From NCBI RefSeq assembly GCF_000242455.2, contig NC_019892.1:1240001-1304000 (forward strand): a stretch of DNA of 64,000 bases, written 5' to 3'. The notes beneath the pieces were generated by a model. It worked only from the letters and a program-made list of their open reading frames with translations. It did not search any database and was not told the origin of the DNA. A program made the position numbers and the translations under genes. This document shows, piece by piece, positions 50,991 through 60,124 of this stretch (position 1 is its first letter; each line of letters begins with the position of its first letter). The stretch is from Singulisphaera acidiphila DSM 18658 (GTDB taxonomy: Bacteria; Planctomycetota; Planctomycetia; Isosphaerales; Isosphaeraceae).

Positions 50991-52053
50991 TGATCTGTTT
51001 CCTCATGCTTTTGCCCCGGCGGTTTGAAATGGTTTAATCTTACACAGATCGGACATGCGGCAGTCGCTACGACGTCGCTCGGCCGTGAAGTTACCCCGGG
51101 GCAAGTGGATGTGGCCGGAGCTTGACGGCGACGGCCGAGTTTGTCACGCGTCTCCTTGCGGCGTCAAGTGTCAATTTTGGATATTTCCAAGATTTTCGCT
51201 TCTTGAACCGATCGTGTTCCACGAAAGGTGGATTTTTATTGAATCGATTCTTGTTGATTGTTTTGTGATTTGATGTGATTTTTTTTCGTTGTTTTGCTCT
51301 CGGGCTTTCCATCGAGAAGCTCAAGTAGGCGAGCCTGATCTGGCCGGCTGGAGCGATTGCCGTTCGCGCCGCATACAAACAGAGGAATCGAGGAAACCGA
51401 TTGGGGATATTGCCCTGAGTTCTTTGTCTTCAGTTCCTATTGGTGGGACAGGCCAAGGCCCCTCAGAGCCTCGCCCAGAGAATGTGCCCACTGAAGATTA
51501 TGAGTATTCATGTGATAAATGTTGATTTTTGTGTATTTATTTTATTTTGTGTGCCTGTTGTCAGTTCGGGAGAGACGCGAAGGCCAGAGCGGACCAAGAA
51601 GCCCCTCTTGGCACGTTCCCGATTTTTCCGTTTCCCTGTCCTGCTCGATGTCCACAAGGGCATGTGTAACGCGACGATTAGTGAGATTCGTGAGCTTTTC
51701 GGCAACGATCCCGATCGATCCGGAGGGGAAACTTGTCGGTGTCGTCCGTGCTTGATGAACTGGCAAATGAAGCTGGCGTCAATCCCTTTGTGGGACGGCA
51801 GCGGGCGTGCTTTGGGCCTGCGAGGAGGTCAAGGTGGGATCAGCCGACTTTTGTCTGTGGGTTTCTGTGTGTGGGGCTCTGGTGGTTTCTCCGACTTGCC
51901 AAAAGGAGGGAGCCGGGATGGGCGTTTCGGGTCTCGACATGGGGGCCTGCTCTGATTATTCTCGTCTCCTCAATGAGGCTTGGCCCTGATTTTGCATCGT
52001 TCTTTATCCAGATCGTCCGCGGTCCCCTGTTGTGTCAGGAGCGAGGATCCCCC
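50991..52053. other. Long gene-free stretch upstream of the PP2C gene
   Basis: 1063 bp without a convincing coding region. 51160-51300 is AT-rich (TTTTATTGAATCGATTCTTG nearby). Plus-strand frames exist from 51440 and 51733, the latter in frame with PP2C, but their sequence has no conserved pattern. Confidence 0.5.
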
Positions 52054-52962
52054 ATGTCGAGTCTGGAATCTCCTTCCACCCAATCGATCGAAGTGCCGGG
52101 CGCGGAGTCGGTTTCCGGTCGGGAAGCACCGCCGACCGTCCGGGTCGAATTTGCGGGGATGACCGACAAGGGGAAGGTCCGGAGTAAGAACGAGGACCAT
52201 TTCATGGTCGCGCGTATGGCCAAGTCGATGACGGTCTGCGCGACCAGCCTTCCCGATGCCGAGGGGACTCGGCTCTCGGAACAGGAAGGTTACTTGATGA
52301 TCGTCGCTGATGGCATGGGCGGGGCGGCGGCGGGCGAGCGCGCGAGTGCGGTGGCGGTGCAGAGCGTCGAGCGGTATGTTCTGGACACACTCAAGTGGTT
52401 CCTCCACCTTGAGGGTCGGGAAGAGCATGCCCTGTTCGCCCAACTCCGGCAGGGGCTGGAGCGCGCGGACCGGGATGTGATCGAGCGCGCTAGCGTCGAT
52501 CCCAAGTTGCATGGCATGGGCACGACCATGACCATCGCCTACAGTGTGGGGAGCGACCTCTTCATCGTGCACGCAGGCGACTCACGGGCCTACCTGTTTC
52601 ACGATGGCGAACTCGAGCAATTGACTAGTGACCACACCCTTGTGCAGGTCCTGGTTCAAGGGGGGGCGATTACGCCCGAGGACGCCAAGCGGCATCGCAA
52701 CCGCAACATCGTGACCAACGTGGTCGGTGGGCCTCGCGAAGGGGTATTCGCCGAGATCCACAAACTGAAGGTGGCCGACGGCGACGTCCTGCTCCTCTGC
52801 TCCGACGGGCTAACCGAACCGGTCGCGGACGACGTGATCGCGGCGATCCTTGCGGGGAACGAACGTCCCGAGGAGGCCTGCGCCCGTCTGATCGAACAGG
52901 CCAACGAGCGGGGCGGCCCCGATAACGTGACCGCCGTCGTCGTCCGCTATCAGATTCGCTGA
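52054..52962 (+). CDS. PP2C-family protein serine/threonine phosphatase
   Basis: 302 aa from MSSLESPSTQSIEVPGAES. PP2C motifs in order: TDKGKVRSKNEDHFMVA, YLMIVADGMGGAAAGE, MGTTMTIAYSVGSDLFIVHA then GDSRAYLFHDGE, LTSDHTLVQVLVQGGAITPE, VTNVVGGPREGVF, VLLLCSDGLTEPVADD and RGGPDNVTAVVVRY. All metal-binding aspartates are present. It removes phosphates placed by Hanks-type kinases, which are numerous in planctomycetes; no kinase lies adjacent. AGGAG and GAGGAT precede the ATG at 52054. The in-frame extension upstream is not conserved. Confidence 0.92.
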   Translation: MSSLESPSTQSIEVPGAESVSGREAPPTVRVEFAGMTDKGKVRSKNEDHFMVARMAKSMTVCATSLPDAEGTRLSEQEGYLMIVADGMGGAAAGERASAVAVQSVERYVLDTLKWFLHLEGREEHALFAQLRQGLERADRDVIERASVDPKLHGMGTTMTIAYSVGSDLFIVHAGDSRAYLFHDGELEQLTSDHTLVQVLVQGGAITPEDAKRHRNRNIVTNVVGGPREGVFAEIHKLKVADGDVLLLCSDGLTEPVADDVIAAILAGNERPEEACARLIEQANERGGPDNVTAVVVRYQIR

Positions 52963-52984
52963 GCGGGTCAGCATCGGCCCGCTC
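52961..52984. terminator. Hairpin between convergent PP2C and FkbM genes
   Basis: 7-bp stem GAGCGGG with CCCGCTC, 10-nt loop, overlapping the PP2C stop. No T-run. Confidence 0.4.
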
Positions 52985-53003
52985 GAGGGTCTTCGGGGTT
53001 CAC

Positions 53004-53822
53004 TCAGGCCGCCTTGCGGAGCCGGTCCAGCTTGTGCCTGACACCGTCCCAGTGCCACTGGATCCGCTCGCGGATCAGGGACGGGGGTGCCACGCGATGC
53101 GCGAAGAACCAGCCGGCGAGGTTGGGGATGTCGGGGTGGGGGACAATCGTCACGTCGAAGCCGGCCTGTTTCAGAAAGATGTCGAGGTCTTCGTGGATGA
53201 AGCGATTGTAGCCGTCGACCTTGGCGTGTTCGGGGATCTTGTGGAAAAAGTGATCTTCGCCCGGTCCGTTGTTGTAGTTGTCGCTGAAGTTGTGATACTC
53301 ACCGATGATGCTGTCGATGAGATGGATTTTTTTCGACGTGAAGAGGATCGTGTATTCCGACCCTTCGCAGTCGAGCTTCACCAGTCGCACGCGTTTACGA
53401 CCGTTTCGGGTCACGTTCATGACGATCTCGTCGAACGCGACCGCATCAATGCCCGTTCCCCCTTGGGCGCCGATGACGTGACCGGCGGCGTTGTTCTGAT
53501 CCTCAAGGGATGAGAAGGTCAACGTCTTGACCGGCTTGTCCGAACGCCAAACCGCCTTATTCTGGATCAAGACGCGGTCGCCGTAGGAGGAGAGGTTTCT
53601 CCGGGCGCATTCGAAATTCTTAATGAACGCCTCGAATCCGTAGACGTGTTGGGCCCCTCGCTCGAGCGCGGCATTGCAGAAGCTGCCAATGTGCGTGCCG
53701 ATGTCGAGGATGATGTCGTCGGGTCGGAACGAGTCGGGCAGACGGTATTCGTTGCACACGTTGACTGCGTTGAAGACTTCTTCATCGCACGTGTCGGGCC
53801 GAAAGGTAAACGAGTGACTCAT
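53004..53822 (-). CDS. FkbM-family methyltransferase
   Basis: 272 aa. SAM-binding region DDIILDIGTHIGSFCNAALE with the acidic follow-up HVYGFEAFIKNFECARRNLS. The family signature is RVRLVKLDCEGSEYTILFTS, and IIGEYHNFSDNYNNGPGEDH supplies the later conserved block. FkbM proteins O-methylate sugars, lipids or natural products. The C-terminal 40 residues are basic and probably a separate helix (SLIRERIQWHWDGVRHKLDR). No biosynthetic neighbours. Confidence 0.88.
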   Translation of the reverse strand: MSHSFTFRPDTCDEEVFNAVNVCNEYRLPDSFRPDDIILDIGTHIGSFCNAALERGAQHVYGFEAFIKNFECARRNLSSYGDRVLIQNKAVWRSDKPVKTLTFSSLEDQNNAAGHVIGAQGGTGIDAVAFDEIVMNVTRNGRKRVRLVKLDCEGSEYTILFTSKKIHLIDSIIGEYHNFSDNYNNGPGEDHFFHKIPEHAKVDGYNRFIHEDLDIFLKQAGFDVTIVPHPDIPNLAGWFFAHRVAPPSLIRERIQWHWDGVRHKLDRLRKAA

Positions 53823-54148
53823 CAGACCTCCTTGTCTGTCTGAGCGACGATATCGTCCTGGGTATCATGTCGAGATAGGTCGTGCAAACTATAGAGGGTT
53901 TGCGAGATTCTAGGAAGGTCAGATTTGGTGCGACTGGTACGCTCCTGTTTTTCCCTTCAACCTGGTTTTTCGGTGGTCCGTGGCCCTGGTCTTGCCACTT
54001 TGGGTGAACCTTGGCGCGGGCATTCAGCCGATTCCCAACCGAAAGGGCTTTCCGCCAAGGTTGGCCGTCGGACGGTAAGAGTTTTGCACCGTTGATGCCT
54101 GACGCGTTGGTCGATTACCCGGCCGGTCGCTCAAGAAGGACCCCGTCT

Positions 54149-57100
54149 ATGCCCATCTCAACCAAGGTCCGGAAAGCAGTCGGGGGCGGGCTGGTCGTGG
54201 CTCTCTTGGGTTTTGTGGTGATGCGGACCTGGGTGGTCCCCGCCTTGATCGTCCGCGCGATCCAAGGGCAAGTCGAAGGCAAGGTCACGATTCGCGACTG
54301 GTGGCTGAACGGCCGATCGGCGGGGGTCGTCGGCTTCACTGTTCACGAGCAGGCGAATGCCGACTCACAAGTCCTGGCCACGGTCGAGCGCGTGTCGACC
54401 GACCTCTCCGTTTGGCGGTTGCTCGGCGGCCGATTTTTCCCCGGCCGGATCGATTTTCATGGGGCCGAGATCACTTTCCGGGTCGACAAGGCCGGGAATT
54501 TCCTCAATTTGCCCGCGCTGAAAGCGAACGATGAGTTCCCCCGCCTGCCCGTGATTTCGGCCGATTCCACGCGGGTGGTGATTCGAGGCGAGGGGAGGAC
54601 CGACGAAATGGTCGTCGCCGACGTCGTCGCCCAGCTTCAGCCCGATGCCAGCGGCCGCACCTTGGTCCTTTCCGGACGGACCGACGACCCAACCTGGGGC
54701 CGATGGACAGCGTCGGGCGTGATCGCCCCTGCGGATCTTTGCGGCGACGTCCTCTTGAAAGGGGCGCGCGTCGAGGCGGATCCGAAGACGCTGGCTCGTG
54801 TTCCGTTCATCCCGTCGGAGGTCTGGACCCACGTCGTTCCTCGCGGGCCGGTTGACGTGGAGGTTCGCCTTGACTGGACCACGGGCCGAATCCCGGAGTT
54901 CCAGGCGAAGACTGAGGTCACCTTGCTCGGTACGTCCGCTCAATTTCCCACTTTGGAACTGGCGGCTGCCAAAACCACCGGCACGTTGCGGGTCGACGGG
55001 GGGCTCGTCCAGGTTGAGCAGGTCCAGGGGCAGGCGATCGGCGGTCAGGTTCACGGCGGTGGCACCTTGGATTTTGATCGCAGTCCCCCCCAGATTAATC
55101 TCGACCTGCACCTCAAGAAGATCAAGGTCGAGGAAACGCCCAAACTCTGGCAGCTTGATAAGTCCGGGATCACCGGGCTTCTGACGGGGAAGGTCGCGCT
55201 TCACGCGGTCTTGAAGCCGTCAGGAGTCGACCTCTCGGGGTCGACCGGCGAGGCCAACGTGGAGAACGCACGCATTCAAGGGATTCCCGTCAAGGTGCTC
55301 CGCCTGGCGATGCGGGCGCAAGGGAATGACCTCGAGTACGACACCAATCCTTCGGCCGATGAAACGCGGGTGGAACGCCTCTTCCAAGGGCTGATTGCGT
55401 TGTTCTCCCCGCGTCAGCCGGTCGGTCCGAGGCTGGCCTGGAGGGCCCTCGCCGCCCAGGCACTGGTTGCGTTCCAGACGCCGACGGATTCCAAGTCGCC
55501 GGCGGCCAAGGACGAGGAACTCCCCAAGCTCGCGGTGCAATTGCCCAAGACGATCTCGACCCAGATTGAGCTGGAGGATGTTGATGTCGCCGAGTTGATC
55601 GCCAAGGCTCAGTTCCTTGCGGCCTTCCCGTTTCCGGTGCCGGTCACCGGGAAGTTGAGCCTGAAGGCCAAGGCGACGATTCCGCTCGGTCAGCTTAGCG
55701 ATATCAGACAGTATGTTTTTCATGGTGATGCAACGCTGAAGGGGGCCTCGGTCTTCCATGTGGACTTCTCGCTCCTGACCGCCCGGCTCGATCTCGAGAA
55801 GGGAATTCTCGATTTGAAGGACCTGCGTGGGGTTCTGGTTGCTCGGCCTGACGGGGGCCCTGACAGTCCTCCGGCTGAGCCGCTGGTCCCCAACGTACCT
55901 GAGCAAGGGCCGTTGCCTCCCGGTGGATTTCGTGGCCAACTTCGTGCGGAGATTGCGCCACCAGGCGGGTTTTCGGCGCGGTTCGAGGGGAATCAACTCC
56001 CTTTGTGCGAACTCTCCGCGCCATTGTTTCCTCGACCGACGCCGCTGACTGGTCTCGCCTCAATGACAGTCGAGGCGACGAGCGACCTCGCCCGGGCCGG
56101 CGATCCGGCCGCCTGGACGATTTCGGGCAAGGCGGAGAGCGTCCAGATCAGATACCGAGACGCGGCCCTCGACCGGGTTGCGCTCCAGTTCCTCCTGAAG
56201 GAGGGACGCCTCGATCTTCCCGGTCTGACGGCTCAAATGGCCGGACATCCGCTGAGCGTCAAGGGGGAGCTCGATCTGAAGCCGCCGCTCGCGTATCGGG
56301 CCACGCTGAACGTCGAAGATTGGGATCTGGCGTCGATCGTCACCCTGGTGCCGAACGCCCCCCAGCCTTCGCCGGTCGGCGGCACCTTGAGTGCGCATGC
56401 CGAGGCGCGGGGGACGATGTCCCCCTGGACGCTCACCACGGACGGGAAAGGGCGGATCGCTCGGTTCCAGGCGGGGCCGGTGCCGCTCGGCGATGTCCCG
56501 TTCCGCTGGATGACCGATCGCGCTTCGGTCCTGATCTCGGATGTGGAGGCGCGTCCGTTCGGGGGCCGGATCTCGGCCGAGGCCACCATCCCCGTGACCG
56601 GTGGGGGGGCGGCCGAGGGGAGTGCCACGTTCAGTGGGATTGATACCGCTCGCCTGAGTGCCTTGATTCCCGGGCAGGGGCTCAAGCTCACGGGGAGAGC
56701 TGACGGAAGTGTGGCCTTCGTCGTTCCGGCAAATGCAAAGGGCCTTGACGCCCAGGTGCGGATTGCCTCGCCCGACCTGACCTTTCAGGGGATCCCGGCC
56801 GAGCAAGCTCGGGGCTCGATCCGCGCCCATCAGGGCATCCTGAAATATGAGGTGACCGCCGACAGCCTGGGGGGCAAGCTCAAGGTCCTGGGCGATTTTC
56901 CGCTGACGTCCACTCCACCGCCCATTCCGAGCAATGCCGCCGACGGCGAGTTCCGGTTCGTCGGATTCGCGCTGGATCAGCTCTGGAAAGCGTTCCCGAT
57001 CGCCGGCAGCTTCTCACTTCTCTCCGGTCAAGGGACGGTCGACGCAAACATCCGGACTGTCCTGGCAGGCACAACGAAGGGCCTCTGGGTGCACGGGTTC

Positions 57101-58228
57101 CTGGAACTCAGTGACCTGATGTGGAACCGAAAAGAACCGGTCGGCCAGTTGCGCGGGGTGGTTGCGAAGTCGCCGACCGTCTGGCGGGTCGACCCACTGA
57201 ACGGCGAGTTGTTGGGAGGGTCGGCCAGCGGTGTGCTCTGGGGAACGACGCCGACTCAAGGAAACTCTGAGACCGGCTTCAACCTCCGAATGGATCGGGT
57301 CGCACTTAAACGGATGCTGGTTTTCGCCCCGTCGCTGGCGACGAATCTTTCCGGGTTGGGGACGCTGCAAGTTTCGGGAAGACTGGACCAGGACCTTCGC
57401 GCCGATGTCGGTCTCACCGTCGATCAGGCTCAAATCGCCGGGCTGCCGATCAATGAGCTGCGGGCTCCCGCCGTGTTGGTGTTCAGTCCGTCGACCGGAG
57501 CGGGCCACATCCAACTGCGCCAGTCCTCTGCGCGATTCGCGGGGGGGCGGGTTCGCGGCGACGCCTCGTTCCGGCTCGGTGGCGATCGCTCGTTTCAGGG
57601 GCAGGTCGAGCTCCAGGCGATCGATCTTTATATGCTTAATCGGCTTGGATCCGACTCGAGCCGACTTGCCTCAGGCCGGATTTCAGGTCGGATTTCCTTG
57701 TCCGGCACCGACCTGAATCGGCCTGAACGCTACCGAGGGAAGGTGAATCTCGACCTGGACGACGCCGCCCTCTTCTCGATTCCGGTCTTCCGAGAGGTGG
57801 GGAAATTCCTCGGCTCAGAGCGTGGCGGCCTGTTCGACGACGGCGACCTGGTCGGCACGATCGCCAACCGACAACTGATCATCGAGTCGTTCACCCTCGA
57901 GGGGCGGCTCGTTCAGTTGCATGCCACGGGGACGGTCGGTTTCGATACCCAGTTGAATCTGGAAGTCCTGGTCAACACCAACCGGATCATCCCCGAAACG
58001 GGCCTGGCCCTCGTCTCCCTGATCCCCGGCCTGAACGATCTGCTGGGGCGGAGCGAACAGGCTCTTGCTCGGATCGGGACCTATTTATCGAACCGGCTGG
58101 TGAAGCTCCGCGTGACCGGAACGCTCAAGAATCCGATCGTCGCCATCGACGCGTCGATCCTTGTGGCCAAGACCGCGGCCACCTTCTTCGCGGGGGCGCT
58201 CAAGCTGCCGCTCGGGTTTCTGCGATGA
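54149..58228 (+). CDS. Giant AsmA/DUF748-like envelope protein
   Basis: 1359 aa from MPISTKVRKAVGGGLVVALL, one N-terminal membrane helix followed by a very long beta-rich periplasmic region. Repeating beta-strand patterns (FHGAEITFRVDKAGNFLNLP, RVDGGLVQVEQVQGQAIGGQ, LEKGILDLKDLRGVLVARPD, EGRLDLPGLTAQMAGHPLSV) and the C-terminal AsmA-like block (FTLEGRLVQLHATGTVGFDT, LVKLRVTGTLKNPIVAIDAS) place it with AsmA/TamB-type bridge proteins, which move phospholipids between membranes. The start at 54149 puts the helix at the N-terminus; the longer frame is not conserved. Confidence 0.82.
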   Translation: MPISTKVRKAVGGGLVVALLGFVVMRTWVVPALIVRAIQGQVEGKVTIRDWWLNGRSAGVVGFTVHEQANADSQVLATVERVSTDLSVWRLLGGRFFPGRIDFHGAEITFRVDKAGNFLNLPALKANDEFPRLPVISADSTRVVIRGEGRTDEMVVADVVAQLQPDASGRTLVLSGRTDDPTWGRWTASGVIAPADLCGDVLLKGARVEADPKTLARVPFIPSEVWTHVVPRGPVDVEVRLDWTTGRIPEFQAKTEVTLLGTSAQFPTLELAAAKTTGTLRVDGGLVQVEQVQGQAIGGQVHGGGTLDFDRSPPQINLDLHLKKIKVEETPKLWQLDKSGITGLLTGKVALHAVLKPSGVDLSGSTGEANVENARIQGIPVKVLRLAMRAQGNDLEYDTNPSADETRVERLFQGLIALFSPRQPVGPRLAWRALAAQALVAFQTPTDSKSPAAKDEELPKLAVQLPKTISTQIELEDVDVAELIAKAQFLAAFPFPVPVTGKLSLKAKATIPLGQLSDIRQYVFHGDATLKGASVFHVDFSLLTARLDLEKGILDLKDLRGVLVARPDGGPDSPPAEPLVPNVPEQGPLPPGGFRGQLRAEIAPPGGFSARFEGNQLPLCELSAPLFPRPTPLTGLASMTVEATSDLARAGDPAAWTISGKAESVQIRYRDAALDRVALQFLLKEGRLDLPGLTAQMAGHPLSVKGELDLKPPLAYRATLNVEDWDLASIVTLVPNAPQPSPVGGTLSAHAEARGTMSPWTLTTDGKGRIARFQAGPVPLGDVPFRWMTDRASVLISDVEARPFGGRISAEATIPVTGGGAAEGSATFSGIDTARLSALIPGQGLKLTGRADGSVAFVVPANAKGLDAQVRIASPDLTFQGIPAEQARGSIRAHQGILKYEVTADSLGGKLKVLGDFPLTSTPPPIPSNAADGEFRFVGFALDQLWKAFPIAGSFSLLSGQGTVDANIRTVLAGTTKGLWVHGFLELSDLMWNRKEPVGQLRGVVAKSPTVWRVDPLNGELLGGSASGVLWGTTPTQGNSETGFNLRMDRVALKRMLVFAPSLATNLSGLGTLQVSGRLDQDLRADVGLTVDQAQIAGLPINELRAPAVLVFSPSTGAGHIQLRQSSARFAGGRVRGDASFRLGGDRSFQGQVELQAIDLYMLNRLGSDSSRLASGRISGRISLSGTDLNRPERYRGKVNLDLDDAALFSIPVFREVGKFLGSERGGLFDDGDLVGTIANRQLIIESFTLEGRLVQLHATGTVGFDTQLNLEVLVNTNRIIPETGLALVSLIPGLNDLLGRSEQALARIGTYLSNRLVKLRVTGTLKNPIVAIDASILVAKTAATFFAGALKLPLGFLR

Positions 58229-58253
58229 TCGATCGCTCGCCCCGCTTGCTCAG

Positions 58254-58880
58254 TCATTTCACCAGACGGCCCTGATTGGGGGCTTTGGGATGCCCTTTGG
58301 CGTTCGTTTTGACGTGCCCTTTCGTGGGGAAATCTTGGAGCGGTCCGGGGCCTCGGTCTTGCAGGGTCCGAGGGACCTGGACGGCGATTTGCTTGGCCGC
58401 CCAGCCGTCAATGTCACGCGCTGCGACGTTGATATAATAGCGCCGGCCTGCGATGAATTGCTCGGCCCGCCTCGCCTGGAGGTGGAAGGTTACGGAGAAG
58501 GTGTACTTGCCACCCCCCTGGCTTTCGAGCTGGATCGGCCCGGAGGGCTCATCGCGGCGGTACTCATCGGTCACCTGGAAGGTCGCCCTCTTGGGGCCGC
58601 CGAGTTCCTGGAAGACCTGCTTGTTGTTGACGACCGAGAACTCGCGCAGGGTGCCGGTGACGGTCACCGGTACATAGCGGTCGTTCGGCGGCCAGAGCGT
58701 CGAAGGGACGACTGTGGCGTCGACGCTGAAGTACTGAAGAACGCGGTCCTCCAGCGGCGTCAGCTCGGGCGCGGCACGACGCCGCTTCGACTTCGCTTGT
58801 GGAGATCGGCATCCTTGAGGCAACAGGCGGGAGACGACGCGAGACGTCGCCTCCAGGCAATGTCGCAGAGTGGGGTGCAT
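58254..58880 (-). CDS. Exported protein with LEDR motif, unknown
   Basis: 208 aa. Basic N-terminus (MHPTLRHCLEATSRVVSRLL, SKRRRAAPELTPLEDRVLQY) with the LEDR motif seen in planctomycete secreted proteins. The middle is beta-rich and Ig-like (PPNDRYVPVTVTGTLREFSV, GKYTFSVTFHLQARRAEQFI, RRYYINVAARDIDGWAAKQI). The C-terminal 35 residues are basic and disordered. Resembles single-domain surface proteins; no enzyme motif. It ends 25 bp from the AsmA-like stop (convergent). Confidence 0.65.
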   Translation of the reverse strand: MHPTLRHCLEATSRVVSRLLPQGCRSPQAKSKRRRAAPELTPLEDRVLQYFSVDATVVPSTLWPPNDRYVPVTVTGTLREFSVVNNKQVFQELGGPKRATFQVTDEYRRDEPSGPIQLESQGGGKYTFSVTFHLQARRAEQFIAGRRYYINVAARDIDGWAAKQIAVQVPRTLQDRGPGPLQDFPTKGHVKTNAKGHPKAPNQGRLVK

Positions 58881-58996
58881 CCTTGCCCCTCGTCTGAAGG
58901 CTCATCCGATCCATTCGACGCCGTTCCCACGACCTTCCCTCGCGCGAAATCCATTTCGATCGAGGGAGTGGGAATAAAAGACGGCACCGATTGAGG

Positions 58997-59836
58997 TCAA
59001 CGGCGTTTGACCGCCGGGTCTGCCGGAACGTTGTCGACCATCGTTGGTCGACCCGTGAAGGCCCCGGCACGTCGAGTCTGGATCACCACGTCGCGGAACC
59101 GTTCCCGAGTTTCCGCCTGAATCTGATTCTGCTTCATCGTGACCTGGCACGCCCAGTTGGGATACATCCCGACCAGCCGTCCCATCAGCGAGACGAACCA
59201 ACCCGCCTCGCGGACCTGGTCTTCGAGCAGCTTCTCGATCAGAGGGCGAATCGTTCGGGCGACCGCTTTCCAGCCTTTGGAATCGACCTTGACGTAAGCT
59301 TCGACGTCGTGCTGGACCCAGTGCTCGCCGTTGACTTCGCGATAATAGCCCGAGTGCACGATCAGCACAATCCGAGCCTGAAGGTGGGCGGCGCCCCGAG
59401 GACTCGTGTAGTCGAGGTTACACAGGAGCACATGCAGCTTGGGAGAGCGGTGGACGAACTCCCAGGACGCTTTCGCCCCGTTGCCGTCGTTCCCTTGGTA
59501 TTGATTCGGGCCAATCTGCTGAAGCTGAACCGGTGAAGTGCTCAGGTCCTGCCAAAGGGCCAGGGTCAGCGCAGGCTCGTTTAGGAGGCTCAGGTAGATC
59601 CGCGGGTTGCACGGAAACGTTTCGGGCGCGCCCTTGCGATGGAACGTATGATCGCGGATGACCTCCGCCACGTTCTCACGGTACTCGGGCGCGATCTGGT
59701 CGATCGGGACAACTTGCGCGGGATCCGGCTTCGCGGTGCCGGCCAAGGCGGGGGACCCATTCCAGTTCCCGGCCAGCAGCGCCGCCAGCGCGATCATCCA
59801 GGTCGCCAGCCCTCGGCGATCCACGGGGGAATTCAT
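58997..59836 (-). CDS. Exported protein, unknown
   Basis: 279 aa from MNSPVDRRGLATWMIALAAL, a signal peptide ending near ALAGTA. The first part (IAPEYRENVAEVIRDHTFHR) looks like conserved planctomycete lipid- or matrix-associated proteins. A beta-rich core follows (KASWEFVHRSPKLHVLLCNL, LQARIVLIVHSGYYREVNGE, HDVEAYVKVDSKGWKAVART). A helix LIEKLLEDQVREAGWFVSLM comes near the end. No catalytic motif recognised. The start at 59836 was chosen for the signal peptide; the longer frame (60142) lacks one. It is divergent from the HEAT-repeat gene. Confidence 0.7.
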   Translation of the reverse strand: MNSPVDRRGLATWMIALAALLAGNWNGSPALAGTAKPDPAQVVPIDQIAPEYRENVAEVIRDHTFHRKGAPETFPCNPRIYLSLLNEPALTLALWQDLSTSPVQLQQIGPNQYQGNDGNGAKASWEFVHRSPKLHVLLCNLDYTSPRGAAHLQARIVLIVHSGYYREVNGEHWVQHDVEAYVKVDSKGWKAVARTIRPLIEKLLEDQVREAGWFVSLMGRLVGMYPNWACQVTMKQNQIQAETRERFRDVVIQTRRAGAFTGRPTMVDNVPADPAVKRR

Positions 59837-60124
59837 GGCAACTCCGTTGAGGCAAAAGCCGCGGAACGCCAGGGGAGCTGTCGGGGTCTCCTCCCCCGTA
59901 GCCCTCGCGTTCACCTTGCTTATTAATCGGTCGAATCGGCCTGATTCCTGATCGAGCCTCCCCGATTGCGGCAATTTTTGGGGTTGTTGGGAAATAAGGG
60001 GTTTTAGGTAGCCTGATTGTCCTGCCTGCAAGGCTTGAGTAAATGATCTTGCCGGATCTCGGAATCGCACTATGATGCCGCTCCAATGGATTGGGAGGAT
60101 TACGGTCTTTGCACGGAGGCAACC

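Noticed and set aside
51733..52053. N-terminal extension of the PP2C protein
   Set aside because: The 107 extra residues have no conserved pattern; a Shine-Dalgarno and the family start lie at 52054.
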